A stretch of 64,000 bases of DNA from Colletotrichum lupini (Eukaryota; Ascomycota; Sordariomycetes; Glomerellales; Glomerellaceae): contig NC_064682.1 in assembly GCF_023278565.1 (NCBI RefSeq), positions 3,596,001-3,660,000 of the forward strand, in the 5' to 3' direction. The translations under genes and the position numbers were made by a program. This document shows, in pieces, positions 12,005 to 23,963 of this stretch. The notes under the pieces are model-generated. The model did not search any database, had not been told where the DNA came from, and was given only the letters and a program-made list of their open reading frames with translations. The first letter of the stretch is position 1. Each line of letters starts with the position of its first letter.

Positions 12005-13868
12005 ATGTCATTGGATACCTCGATCCCGGGTACGGGAGTCTTCTCGGTGGTACCCGCACCCAAGAAACCCAAGCGGACTAGGGCGAGCGCATCAAAGGTC
12101 AGGACCGGATGTCTAACATGGTTTGTGACAACACTGATGCCACTGTAGTTTATTAAAGACTGGTTCAACTGACGCCACCTACCCTATTGACAGCAAGTAA
12201 GGCTTCTCCGCCTCGCCCTACAACTATCGACTGTGCTGCTTCATCCTCCACGTAGACAACTCTAGTTCTCCAGCAGCTAACAAATATTCCGTTCTCAGAG
12301 CCCGACATGTAAAGTGCGATGAAGCGAAGCCGTTCTGTAAGCGGTGTAGCAAGGACAAACACAAGTGCGATGGATATCCGACCTCGCTCCCAAGCAAACG
12401 GCCGAGCCCGGCATCATCATGCTCGACCCGCTCGATTCCACCATCTCGGAGGCGATTTATCAACTCAGTAATGCCGCTATCGCCTCCTGTAGATTGGGAC
12501 GTCTCCGGTACAACCCTCGAGAGGTTGATGTTCCACCACGTCAACCGATGTACTGTCCCGGATTTCGGAACTGCCACACCTCTCGCCAAGTTATGGAGCA
12601 ACTACATCCTGCCACTGGGCTACTACTCAGACTCGGTAAAGCATGCAATCATTGCGCTCGGCGTGGCTCACAGGGGATTTCTTGAGAACCCATACTTTGA
12701 CGAACAACCTTCCGAATCCGCCTTAGCGTTCAACGATCTAGCCGTGAGGCACTACCGAAAGGCCGTCTCAGAGACGATACAGATCATGGCTGATCCATCA
12801 CCTGTCAACATTCGAATCACGCTCATCTGCTGTCTAGTATTTGTTTGTTACGAGATTGTGCGAGGTCAATACGACAAGGCTATCCAGCATCTGAGGGCTG
12901 GGTCCAAAGTCCTCGAGTCACTCCACCAAGCAGCCATACTTAATCAACGCGACCCCTCATCCCTGTCGGCCTACGACAGACAGCTGGCAGACACGGTAAA
13001 GAAACACTTTGACCAGTTGTGCGACATCACAACCATGTTCACATGTGTCGGCATGGACACCTCCATGCTCATTGAAGACGAGGTCGTCCCCGATCTATCT
13101 TACTTCACACAGCCAGAACCCGAAGACGAGCGCAACACGCCGTTCGAAAACGTATCCGAAGCCCGGCATCGGCTGCACTTTGTCGAGTTGACGTTCTCGG
13201 ACGCCTTTGAAGACAGCTGGTTTTGCGAATCCGATAATTGCTGGCACTCAGGCCCCTCGGCTTGCATTGCGCCGGAGCCTCCGCAAGAGATGCAGGACCA
13301 GCAAAAGGCAGCGTGGGAGGAGGCAACAAGGCTTTTCGACATTTGGTGTTGCCGGTTCGATTTGTTGCAAGAGAACCTACCGGATGTACTGGAGCCGGCG
13401 GACCTGAACGAGCTCAAAGCCCTTCGCTTCTCTCGTAAAAGCTGGGAGATTTCCAATGCCCAAGAAGGGCCGTGTGCCATGAAGGATAGCAGTATGGCCG
13501 AACTGCACGGGCTCGTTGATATGGCCGAGGAGGTTGTGGCCAGCAGGGAAGGACTTCCCAGGCCCATGTTTGCTCTCGCGGCAGACATTGTTCCCTCGCT
13601 TGCATACATCTGCGCCTTTTGCGACAATGTTGACCTCGAACGGAGGATCGTCGATGTTCTCCGTGGCATGAAGCGGAGAGAGGGAATGTGGGACAGCCGG
13701 GAATTGGCGAATCTGTATGATCTCGTCATCCAGGCCAAGACTGGCAACCAGTGGAAGGAGGAATACAACTGGGAGACACTACCCAGTCTTGCGAGAATGA
13801 TGGCAAATATGTCTTTGTCTGGTTCGGGGGATCGAGCAGGACCGCCGAGTCCCTTGGCTTTGCTTTGA
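12005..13868 (+). CDS. Zn2Cys6 transcription factor with 3-nt microexon
   Basis: Exons 12005-12120, 12194-12196 and 12299-13868 give 562 aa. Joined, they encode a perfect zinc cluster, Cys36-X2-Cys39-X6-Cys46-X6-Cys53-X2-Cys56-X6-Cys63, after a basic stretch (PKKPKRTRASASKVRTG). The middle exon is only CAA. It completes Cys39 and Lys40. Introns of 73 and 102 nt each have a CTGAC or CTAAC branch point 20-25 nt before the AG. The rest resembles the fungal_trans_2 type regulatory domain (LWSNYILPLGYYSDSVKHAI and following). Expected nuclear DNA-binding regulator; target genes unknown. Skipping the microexon creates TGA at once, so splicing decides whether protein is made. Longer in-frame starts exist upstream. 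Confidence 0.85.
12194..12196 (+). other. 3-nt microexon (CAA) inside the zinc cluster
   Basis: The upstream exon ends in TG and the downstream exon begins with A. Only C, then AA, in between restores Cys-Lys and the CX2CX6C spacing. The flanking introns have donors GTTTGT and GTAAGG, acceptors CAG and CAG, and fungal branch points. Direct joining of the outer exons gives TGA. Confidence 0.75.
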
Positions 13869-13989
13869 GATTACGGCATTGACAGAAGCGTGGATTTATT
13901 TGTTTGTTTGTACTATTTTACGCCGTGATGTCCTTAAGTAAGGCGAAAGGCGACTATATCGCGTTAAAATTATAAGACCGTATGCCGTG

Positions 13990-16900
13990 CCCCGTAGAGC
14001 CTATATAATACCCTCTTATAAAATAATATAATATATACTCTAAGATTAACCCTTTTACTTAAGTATAGCCCCTTATAATATCTTATAACCTAGAGTAGAT
14101 ATACTTAGTAAGGTTCGAGTATTATATTAATAATATAATAAACTAACTAAGTAGTATTTTATATATTTATAAAAAGACCGTCGTCGTACTATAATAAGTA
14201 TTACTGCCCGAGGTAAAGAGTCTAGCTCCTTTAGTAAGTAGAGGGAGAATAGTATAATATAAAGTAGTAAAGTAAGGGGAGGAGGTATATAATATATATC
14301 GTATTATAAGGTAATATAATATATTATATAATAAGGTAAAGTATTAATATAACGTAAATAAAGAGTAATATTACTATTAATACTACTATGTATAAATATA
14401 AGCTTTATAAGGCCGACGGGGTATATAGCCTATTACGTATCCTAGTTAAACGAGCCGTATTAATATACTTACTTTATAAAATTAATATCCGCTAGGGAAG
14501 CTAACGGCCGTATTAATAAACCTATTACGGTAGGAGGGTTTAGCCTAAAAGGGTCTATTCTAAATAGTTAGTTAGGATACGAACTATATAGCACGTCCTA
14601 TTACGTTAGTTTATTAATATAAGGGCTAAGGGGGGCACCCCGAGACCTCTATTATAACCGTATTATTTAGTAATAAATATAGGTCTAGTATTACTATAAC
14701 TAATTCCGCGCGCGCTAACCCGATTCTAATAAATATTAGTTTATTTTAGGTAGATATTAATAAAGAACCGGGAGCTTTATAATAATATAATATAAGTAAA
14801 CTAGTTTTTATTAAATTAACGCCGGACGAAGTTAGCTCGGGTAAACTATAGCGTGCCCCTACGTAAAACTAAATAGTAATAATAAATATAATTAAGTACT
14901 TTCTCCTTTTTATATAAGTAGTAGAGGTTAATATTATCGTAGTTATATAAGTAGTAATATATAGTATAGTCCCTATAGCCGGACCTAGCTAAGAAGAGCT
15001 AATAGAGCTAGCGTTATATAAGCGACTTTAGCTCGGGGCTTATTATATTATTAATAAGTAAGGCAAAGGCCCTATAAGAGTCTAGTTAGTAATCCTCTTA
15101 CTAGCCCCGAAGTATAGTTAGCTATCTCTCCTAAGTACGATACTTAATATAAGTAGTAGTTAGGGGGCGTATAAGTAAGTTAAGGGGACTTATAGTAGTA
15201 CCCTTTTTAACTAACCGGTCCGCTATCTCGTTCTTTATAATACCCTTATAACTAGGCGTTTAGCGAGAGATAATAAGGACCTTAGCGTTTTTAATAAGCT
15301 CCCTAAACTTAAAAATAGTATATTAAGAGAATAAGGGAGGGGTACTATTTAAGTACTTAATAGTAGCCTAGTTATTTAAATAGACCGTAATAGTTATAAT
15401 AAACTTATTTTTAAACCTTAGCGCCGCGTAGAGACCTATAATAGCCCTTTTTATTTTAATATTAAAGACCTCGGCCCGGGGGAGGTAGTAGTACTTAAAA
15501 TAAATTAGTTATAGTCCTTAGTAAATAGTATACTTAAAGCCCGTAGCCTCTAGAGTTATTTATAACCTATTTATATAGGCTATAATATACGTAGTAAGGA
15601 GAGATTTATACTATTTATAATAGCTTTATATTTTTTCTATCTTAGTTACCTCTTAAGTATTACTAAAGTTACTTATAATTAAGAAGTTATGGGGTAATAA
15701 GGCTAGTTACGGGGGACGTTTAATTTAACTAACTACTTAGGTAAGCGTAGTTAAGTAAGAGGGGTTCCTACGGTTACGTAGTAGCTTATAATTACGGATC
15801 CTCTAGGCTAAGGGATAAGAGTAGTTTAGTATAAAAAGCCTAATAATATAGTAATTTCTAAAAGAGTTTAAGAAAAGCTCTATTAGTAGAGTATTTACTT
15901 TATATAGTAGTGTTATAACTAGTATAGTCCGCTATACTAAAAGAGAGCCCCTTAAGGTAATATTAATAAGGGTTTAGAGAGTCCTAATAACTAACTTTAG
16001 CCCGTATTAGACTTCTAGTTAGGTACGTATTTTGGAGTTAACCCTAACTTTAAAAATAAGTTAGGTCGGGCCGGGGTATTATAGCTTAGCGCCGTATAGG
16101 GCTTTAAAAATAATAATAATATAGATCGCTTTGTGTATAGTAACGGGGGGTATATTATTAAAAACTTTATTAAGATTTTTAATATAACTAGCTATAGACC
16201 TAGCCTTACTTCGACAGTTAGTAATATAGCTATAAAAAAGTAGCTTCTTATTAAAAATAATACCTAGCTACTTTATAATACCCTTTTTATAAAGTCTAAT
16301 CTCCCTATTATTATAATAAATAGGGGGGGGGGCGATATCTCCGGCCCTTAGTAAAATCCGCTTTATAAAATAAAGGACTTCGGTCTTCTTAAGATTAAAC
16401 TAAATAGTATTATCCCTACCCTAAGTAATAGTATTATTTAAAATCTACTATACTTAGGAAGTAGCTTTAGTAAGATCCCTCCTAACGCTTAGTATTATAT
16501 AATTATTAATATAACCGAATTTAGAGAACTCTGGGCTAATTTAATAAATCTATTTAGTATATAATAAGAAGAGGATAGGTAAGATCGGTAACCCCTATAA
16601 TAGATTATAAAAGAGGGGGGATATAAAAGTTTAATATCTTTTATAATAAACTAAGGCTTAGTACGACTAGTTAAAGTACTATACCTAAGTAATAATATTC
16701 TTAAGCCAACCCTATGCTTAGAGCCGGTTATATAACTAGTTATATAATACTAAGTCGAAGGCTCTTTTAATATTTATTATAATAATAATAATAACTAGCT
16801 TCTTATTAAAGGTAGCTTATATATTATAAGCTATTACCCTAGTTATATTTATAGCTAATTACTTAAGTAGTACCCTAGCTATTTATAAATTAAGCACGCC

Positions 16901-19900
16901 TCGGGTAATAATAATATAGAATATCCTCCTAGCTATAAAGCGCTCTAGCCCCTTTCCTAGGGTCGCTAGGAGTAAGATTAAGCGCTAGCCTTTATAAATA
17001 TATATATCCTAGTTAGGCTTTAGTATTATTACTACCTTAGCGTCTTACTAAGCCTTAGGGTAGTACCTAAGTACGAGATAGGCTTAATAAAAGTAACGGA
17101 CGTAGTTATTAATATATAGTTAGTAAGCCTATAATATTAAAACCGTAATATTATTTATACTAAGGGTAGTATTTCCCGCGCTAAGTACCGTATTATTTAC
17201 TTCGCGCTAATAAATAATAAGATCCTAAAGTAATAGTTAATAAGGGTATATCGTAAAGTTAAAATATGCGTCGTCCTTTATAGTCGTACGCTCTAAAAGC
17301 TTTTTTTAGAAGAGCATTGCCTTTTTAATAAGTTTAGTAATTATATTCTTATTATTTTATAGAGGAGGGGATTAGACCTAAGGCCTAGGCCGGTTCTAAT
17401 TTATAATTCGGTATATATTTAAATCCTTTTTAATAAAGGAGACTATTTTAGCTTATATAGCGGCCTTAGCCCTCTATATAATACTATCGCGTTATTAATT
17501 AGTTATAATTATAATAAGAGATTAGGGGTCGGCCGCGTATATTATTTTAAAATATTTATTAGCTTTAGTATATAATTCGTCTTACTACTTCGTCCCCCTA
17601 CTCCCTATATAATACGGGGTAGAAGAAGAAGTATAAGTATATTAAAATACGTTATTAAGGCTCTCTGCGGCCTAATTAAGGTTTTATATAGTATCGTATA
17701 TAGTATATATTACCTAAGTTAGCTCTCTAACCCTCTTTACGAACTATAGTATATTTTCTAATTTAATCCTCCGCTTTTTTTTTCTTAGCTAATACGTATT
17801 ACCTAAGCTAGCGAGAAAGGGGATAGTTATAATAAGAGTATTATAGTCCGATTTAGTATATATATAGCTAATAATCTAAGTCCGGGCTAAGGGGACGTTA
17901 GAAATAGCTAGGTTAAATACGTTACCCGCTTTATAAATAGGGACCCCTACGGGGTTTAATATAGTAAAGTAATAGCCGTCTATTTAATTAGTAAAGTAGT
18001 TCCCGGGGGTATATAAGGGGGTCCCCGGCTATTAATTAGTATAATAAGAGTTTAGATCCCCTATAATAAGTAGCTTTTATAAAGGGGTTTAGTAATCGAG
18101 TATTATTAATATATACTTCTTATTAGGGGCGCGGTAAATATTAAGGATATAATACCCTAGGATACGTACTCTAAATAAGTCCTAATAAGGGAGCTTTATA
18201 ATATTAAATATTACTAAGTATAAGAGGGTCCGGCGGACGTATATAAGGACCCGGGGTTTATTAATAGTTATAGCCTAGCTCTAAACTAGTAAATATAGGG
18301 TAAAACTAAAGTAAGATTTAGTAATATTCTACGGTTTACTTATACTATATTATAGCTCTTATAATAATAGGATATCTATTTATTTAAATTCGGTAATAAT
18401 AAGAGCGTAGTCGTACTTACGGCCGTTTTTTTATACGTTAGCTTATAGTACTTTAATTTTAATACGTATTAAATACGCTAGTTATAAGTAGTTATAGAGC
18501 GCCTACGCGAGGTACTTTTATATTTACTCTTACTCTTTTTCTTCGGGGTAGGCTCCTCGTATTCTAAGTTATTTTCGGGGGGGAGTTTAGAGCCCTATTT
18601 TTTAAAGGGGGGGTAGTTACCGCTTTTTAAAATAGAATCTATAATACTATTTAATTTTATAATAAATAAATAGGTTTATTCTCGTTTACTTAGGTAGTCT
18701 CTAGTATTATACGTAGCTATATTAATAACTATAAACCTCTAAATAATATCCTTAGCAAGTCTCTCTACTTTAATACTTATAATCTTATCCTAGAGCTAGG
18801 TACCTAAGGACTTTATAAGGTCTAACCTAGGGGCAGGGCTTAGGAAGAAGTCGAGCTTCGTAACCTATATATAGAGTTCTCTACTTATTTTATATAGGAG
18901 TTTTTTTTATTAAGAGGTTTAGTAAATAATAGTACTATTTTTCTTCTAGGGGTATATAAAGTAGCTTATATAATCGTTCGTATATAGCCCCTAGTAGTTT
19001 ACGTACTAAGGAATAATCGTAATATAATTACCGTTATATCCTAGCTTTTTATAGTAATAGTAACGTTAAGTCCTAGTATAGTCCTTAGAACTATACTAAT
19101 CTAAATAGACCTAGTACTACTTAAAAAGGGGTCGGTAAGTAAGTAGCTAAGCTACTACTAATCTAAAGATACTAAAGGGCCTTTTTACTAATCTCGGGAA
19201 AGATATAATATAAGTTATATAGAGGCCGTTTATTAAACTAAAGGTCTAGTAGTAGAGGGGGGTTATCCTTACTACTACTCTAACCTCGTCCTAGACGTAC
19301 GTATTAAAATCGAGGGGTTACTTATTAAGGCCGGGGATCCGAGTTTTAATACTTTTAATAGTATAAGTAGACTAAATTTCGGATCCCTTAATAATAATTA
19401 TATTAAAGAGTTTAAATAGCTAAGTATAGTAACTAAGTATAGCTTATTATGCTCTTAGGGTCTTCGGGGTAAGTATATAACCGGTTAGAACCTTAGTTAC
19501 TAAGCTAATATTTTTACCCTTAAGCGAGCAGTTTTTAATAACTTCTTTATAAATAAACCGTACCTCTACTTAGTAACGGGGATTTTTAAGGTTAAAGTAA
19601 ATAAAAATATAGGTATTAGGGGAGGGAAGTGCGTTTCTAGCTCTTTTTTATAAGTCGCTTATTATATTTAAAGCTCGAGCTATAAGCCCCTAGGGTTAGT
19701 AACTAATAAGATGCTAAGTATAATAGCTAGAGCTTTAAAAAAGTACTTTAGTAAAAGAGAGGCCCGTCGTAATTCTATAGTCTAGTTTATATTAAGAAGT
19801 TCTAGCGGGTAGTAGCTAAGGTTTTTTAAAAAGAGCCTCGAGCTTAGTAATATAATAGCTTATAATAATAATATATTTAGAGTTTTTTAGTAGCTAAAAG

Positions 19901-20335
19901 GACTCCTAAATAACTACGAAGGTAATATCTCTTATAAAATAGAGGCTAAATAGACGGGTCCTAATCTTACTAATAGTCGTAATCTTATTAAAACGCGCTC
20001 CGTAGTTAGGGGGGGGTTAGGTTATTATTATTAATCTAGGCTAAGTTGCGGTAATAAATATATCTAGCCTAAGTCTCGTAATTAGAACCTTTATAATTTT
20101 AGGGGTTATAAGTATTACTTTAATAGAGTCCGGAATACGGCGTTTTTTAATTAAGGACCGAAATAGCGTAGATTAGACGATTATAATAAAGCCTAAGAGG
20201 GTACTAAAGGTATTTAAAGAGGGTAGTAACCGTAGTAGCGTATAGCGGCCGTTACTTAAGCTAGTTATAGTTAATATAAGAGAAAAAGGGGGGGTAGAAT
20301 AGGCCTTATTAAGGAGGTTAGTATAGTAGAGTGGC
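13990..20335 (-). mobile_element. RIP-destroyed Tad-like LINE (non-LTR retrotransposon)
   Basis: A 6.3-kb AT-rich block in which CA and TG are nearly absent while CG, CC and CT persist. On the minus strand, reversing C-to-T changes at CA sites reveals reverse-transcriptase motifs. A QGSPISPILF-like motif lies at 16565-16605. About 25 residues on, at 16499-16512, is GYINN, where the catalytic DD of YIDD has become NN. Further downstream at about 15350-15450 an RNase H-like segment (LYAALRFKNKF after reversal) is visible. Motif order and spacing fit a Tad or CgT1 type LINE of normal length. Every frame is full of stops; the copy is dead. No target duplication was found, so the ends are approximate. 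Confidence 0.75.
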
Positions 20336-20339
20336 CCGC

Positions 20340-20891
20340 ACTAACAGTGCGTACTAAGAAAAAGTATATAGGAGGAAGGTTGGACGGAAGCGTGGAGTTT
20401 TAGGTTGATGCAAGGAAAGGAGTTTTGATTCGTTAAGATAGAAACTTTCACATCATAATTGTAGTGAGGATGGATGACTCGATGTGGTCGTCGACTCTAT
20501 GGTCTGACAGCACTGCTCGGATGTATTCAATCGCAATACTATTTCTACGAATTTAGACAGTCGACTGGGACAGAGTTTTAGAGTCTGGGGAAGAATCGTA
20601 CCTGGTACCGTGTACGAAAGAAACGGAATGCTAGACATTGAAATGTAACTACTGAGTATGCAGAACAAGAGGGACTAAATATGTACAAGAAGGGTATGAA
20701 CTTTTGAGAAAGTGTCCATGGTTTCCATCCAGCCACATCGCATTTGCCCGCGCAGCGGCGGAGAGTGGCGGTCGTTCAAATCGTGCTTTGTGATTCGTCA
20801 AACATCATTCATAGCCTCCAACACGATTCGCCGCCACCACTTTCAAGGGTGTTTAGCGGTAACTGATAGAGGCCTCTCTCATTCTCGTAGA
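20340..20891. other. Intergenic between LINE and CVNH gene
   Basis: Composition returns abruptly to normal at about 20335. No supported gene; it includes the 3' flank of the CVNH gene. Confidence 0.45.
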
Positions 20892-21410
20892 TCATGATGT
20901 GCAGCTCAGAGTTCCGTACTGGTTGGACACGGGCGTAGTATCTGATGCGACGACATCGTTAGCAGGTTGCCGAGACCTAAAGAGGAGAAGAGGGGCTGTT
21001 TACCAAGTTCGATTTGACTCTCGGAGCCGTTGCAAGAGCAGCTCAGCCAAACACGGGTGGTGCCGAAAATCGGCCCGTAGACCGGGTCCTCGATGCGGTA
21101 GACATAGCAGTCGCTGCAGGAATCACCCAAGTGGCCTTTGCCGCTGTACTACATCAGGAGAGTCAGCAACGTAAAGCACATATAATTGTGTGTATAACTC
21201 GCATACCTGGATCTTGGTGCCCGTGTAGGTGAAGCATTGGTTGAGGTCAAGGGAAGTCGACTTAACCGTGCCCTTGCCGTCACCGGCGTTGCAGTTCGCC
21301 GTCAGAACCTGGGTTGCGGGGTCGACGTGTTCGTCCGTGCAACTCTTGCTAAAGTCCCCTGCAGCGACTAGGGACGCTAGCATGGCAACGGCGATGGAGA
21401 AGGTCTTCAT
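20892..21410 (-). CDS. Small secreted CVNH-domain protein (cyanovirin-N homologue)
   Basis: Three exons on the minus strand, 21410-21207, 21148-21004 and 20941-20892, give 132 aa. Residues 1 to about 17 are a signal peptide ending VAA. The mature part shows the two-fold internal repeat of the CVNH fold: a first half with LTANCNAGDG and STSLDLNQCF, and a second half with WLSCSCNG, SQIELD and YGTLSC. The last intron (62 nt, CTAAC branch point) is needed: without it the protein runs into an unrelated tail, whereas splicing restores the conserved C-terminal repeat. CVNH proteins bind oligomannose-type glycans; a secreted fungal form may act on cell-wall or host glycans. It lies in a short island between two dead transposons. 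Confident family call; function inferred. Confidence 0.88.
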
Positions 21411-23732
21411 GGTGTGGGTATTGGATCTGAGATGAATGGACTGATCTTGTGAGACGATTGTATCAAGGCTGGATGATGCTGCAGTAGAACTTATTGTCCA
21501 AGACCTGAACTTTCGAAGAGGCACATCGATTCTTTAATAGCCTGATGCGATCATCGGAGAATAAGGCGTTTTACCGGGTGCTTTTTACTTCCGCATCATA
21601 GTTCCGGCCGACGGAGTTTGCAGCGTCGTATGCTTCGCTGCTTTGGGTTTGCCGTTGCAACCGCGGAATGCGTTCATTTGACCATAAGAACGTGACATCC
21701 AATACACCCAGTACCCAACGGGCAGGTGCGGAGCATCACTTTCCATGTTTGTGAATCTTAAAATCCAATCAGGGAGGTGAACGGCCCGGGACTGCAACGG
21801 CGGCTATCTGGACCAGCTTCACCAGAACTTTTGTTTTCCAACGAAGCGGACCCGATCAGACCCCCGATGAGGAGGGAGCCGGCCGACGGGCGGTGACAAG
21901 ACATGTGTGTTTGCCGTGTGATTATAACTCAGCTTCTAAGCAGGATGTTTGCCTCCCTTCTGGAGTGAACCAACGGTGAGGCACGCCCACCATGTAAGGT
22001 TACAATTAAGGCTTTGTCACAGCGGGACATTATGCAAGGGTTCCAAGATACCTGCATGCAGTGGATCTCTGACATCCGGTCTAGACGCAGATCCTGACAT
22101 GAAATCTCCTCATTTCGATCGTCCCGCGCGGTACTTGGCGCTAGCCTTGATTCACTCACGTGTTGAGTGGACGGGCAGATCTTTCCGATCACGGGGCGTG
22201 TGAGTCTCAATCAAAGTCACAAGCGGTAAGGCTTTATGGGCATCTACATGGAGTGAGGGTTGGGCATGGGGCTGCTGATTTGAGAATCTGAGTACCATTA
22301 CTTGGCCGTGGTCAGGTTGGAAAAATCGAGGTCTCATTCTTTGGGGGTGAGCTAACAGCACTCACATGCTGTAACAGATGTTTCTTGTTTGGAAACAAAT
22401 GTTTACTCAAAAACGGCGAGAAACGACAATAACGGAAGGTGAGTGCCAAGAGGGGACAGTGAGAATAAGTACTTGATCGTGATACCGGCCGGCAAAAAGG
22501 TTCGGCAGGCCTGGTTGCCTCCCTTGCATCGTGCCCCCGCCCCCACCTCCCGAGAAACCGGGTGATCCTTCATGGTTGCCACCAAATAAACCCGGATGGT
22601 GGTTATCATATCATGGGTCTAGGCTATGTTCACGGGAACTAGCGCGTCCAACGTCCCTGGCTCTCGACCAAACAACCGAAACGGTTGGCTGTGAAATATC
22701 TTACATGTGATTAGACTCTCGCGGAACATTATTGATTCGTGACGGCGAAGATATTAGGAATTTCATAGAACACCAATGAACAGACAACACGAGCAAGCGC
22801 TGCATGATCATGCAAGAGATATGGAATGACTAGAAACAAAAGGCCCGATGGACTCTACGGTGAGAATACCGCATCGGTAAGACTACGCGCTAGGTCACCC
22901 CTCTAGAACGTCAACGACTCGACAAATCTGGTCTTTGATGGTCGAGACTTTCTGGCCACTAATCGCCTGAAGACAGTGTTCAATAATGCAGGTGATGGAT
23001 TACTTACCAACCTATGCCCAAAGTATTAAATGATGGCCCGATACTTAGCCCATGTTGGTCCGGAAACCAGCCATGTAGGTACATGTAGTTTGGTTTGTTC
23101 AGTACATGCGGCTTGCTGAAAATGGCCACATGCATGGCATATGCACTTTGGTGCATACCCCTTTTTCTCGAGAACACAAATTTCCTTTGGAGCTCTCCTC
23201 ATTGGTTGTCAAAGAGGCCGGTTAGACAACGGACAGAGAGTCTACCACATCGCACGAGATTTACACTCGGAATCAATATAGACCGTGCAGTTCATGCAGC
23301 AAGGAGATAACTTTGAGAGCTCTGTCAATGGCGGCAAGCGATCTTGACAAAATGAACAAGTTGTTGGACTAGGCAGGGAGAAAGTATCGCTGAACAAGGT
23401 TTTGGTACTTAGTTAGGACTACAAAGAAAGATGTTGACAAGTCCAGCCGGTATTTGCACCTATCCGCGTCTACTTTCTCTACCTTAGGCAATCTAACGAC
23501 TGGAATCGCCGCGTCTTCAAAAAACCGGCCAAGGATTACTCTGACACCTGATTTGAACGCATAATGATAGAACCCGAACTTTGTGCGACCCCCGGGAGTC
23601 TAGCGGACTCGGTGCTATATGACGGGAAGGAGTAAGCGACCGAACATCGTAGTTGGCGTATCGAAAGAGAAGTCTTGAGGTATTCTTTTGAAGAGGAATG
23701 GTTTAAATCATCGCCACTCACCCAATTTTCTC
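21411..23732. other. Intergenic between two secreted-protein genes
   Basis: About 2.3 kb of normal-composition DNA. No open frame with a domain, signal peptide or consistent splice sites was seen on either strand. The first few hundred bases are the likely promoter of the CVNH gene, which is read leftward. Confidence 0.45.
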
Positions 23733-23963
23733 TCAAGGGCGTTCACCGCAGGTTCTCCTGCACTGGGAAATGGCATGTCCGTCATAAATGCCAAGATCAT
23801 CCATGCATTGCTGAACGCACTAATGAGATCTGTTAGCTCAACCCATTACGCGTTGTCAACTCACACCTACAGCCGAAAGCTGACGCTTCTCAGCTTCCAC
23901 AGAGCTTGCCGCAGTGGTCACAGCCATGATGGCGGTCAGGAGCGTGACGATGGAGAAACGCAT
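23733..23963 (-). CDS. 59-aa secreted four-cysteine peptide, CX3C-X14-CX3C
   Basis: Two exons on the minus strand, 23963-23871 and 23819-23733, separated by a 51-nt intron with a CTAAC branch point. Product is 59 aa. Residues 1-19 or so form a signal peptide. Next comes a short pro-segment ending in Lys-Arg (EAEKR), a likely Kex2 cleavage site. The mature peptide of about 33 residues has exactly four cysteines in CVQQC and CRRTC, 14 residues apart. That spacing is the one of alpha-hairpinins, two helices held by two disulfides. An alternative, better donor (GTGAGT, six bases downstream) would add Val-Gly in frame. The gene is tiny and easily missed by annotation. It could be an effector, antimicrobial or signalling peptide; function is inferred from architecture only. 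Confidence 0.65.
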
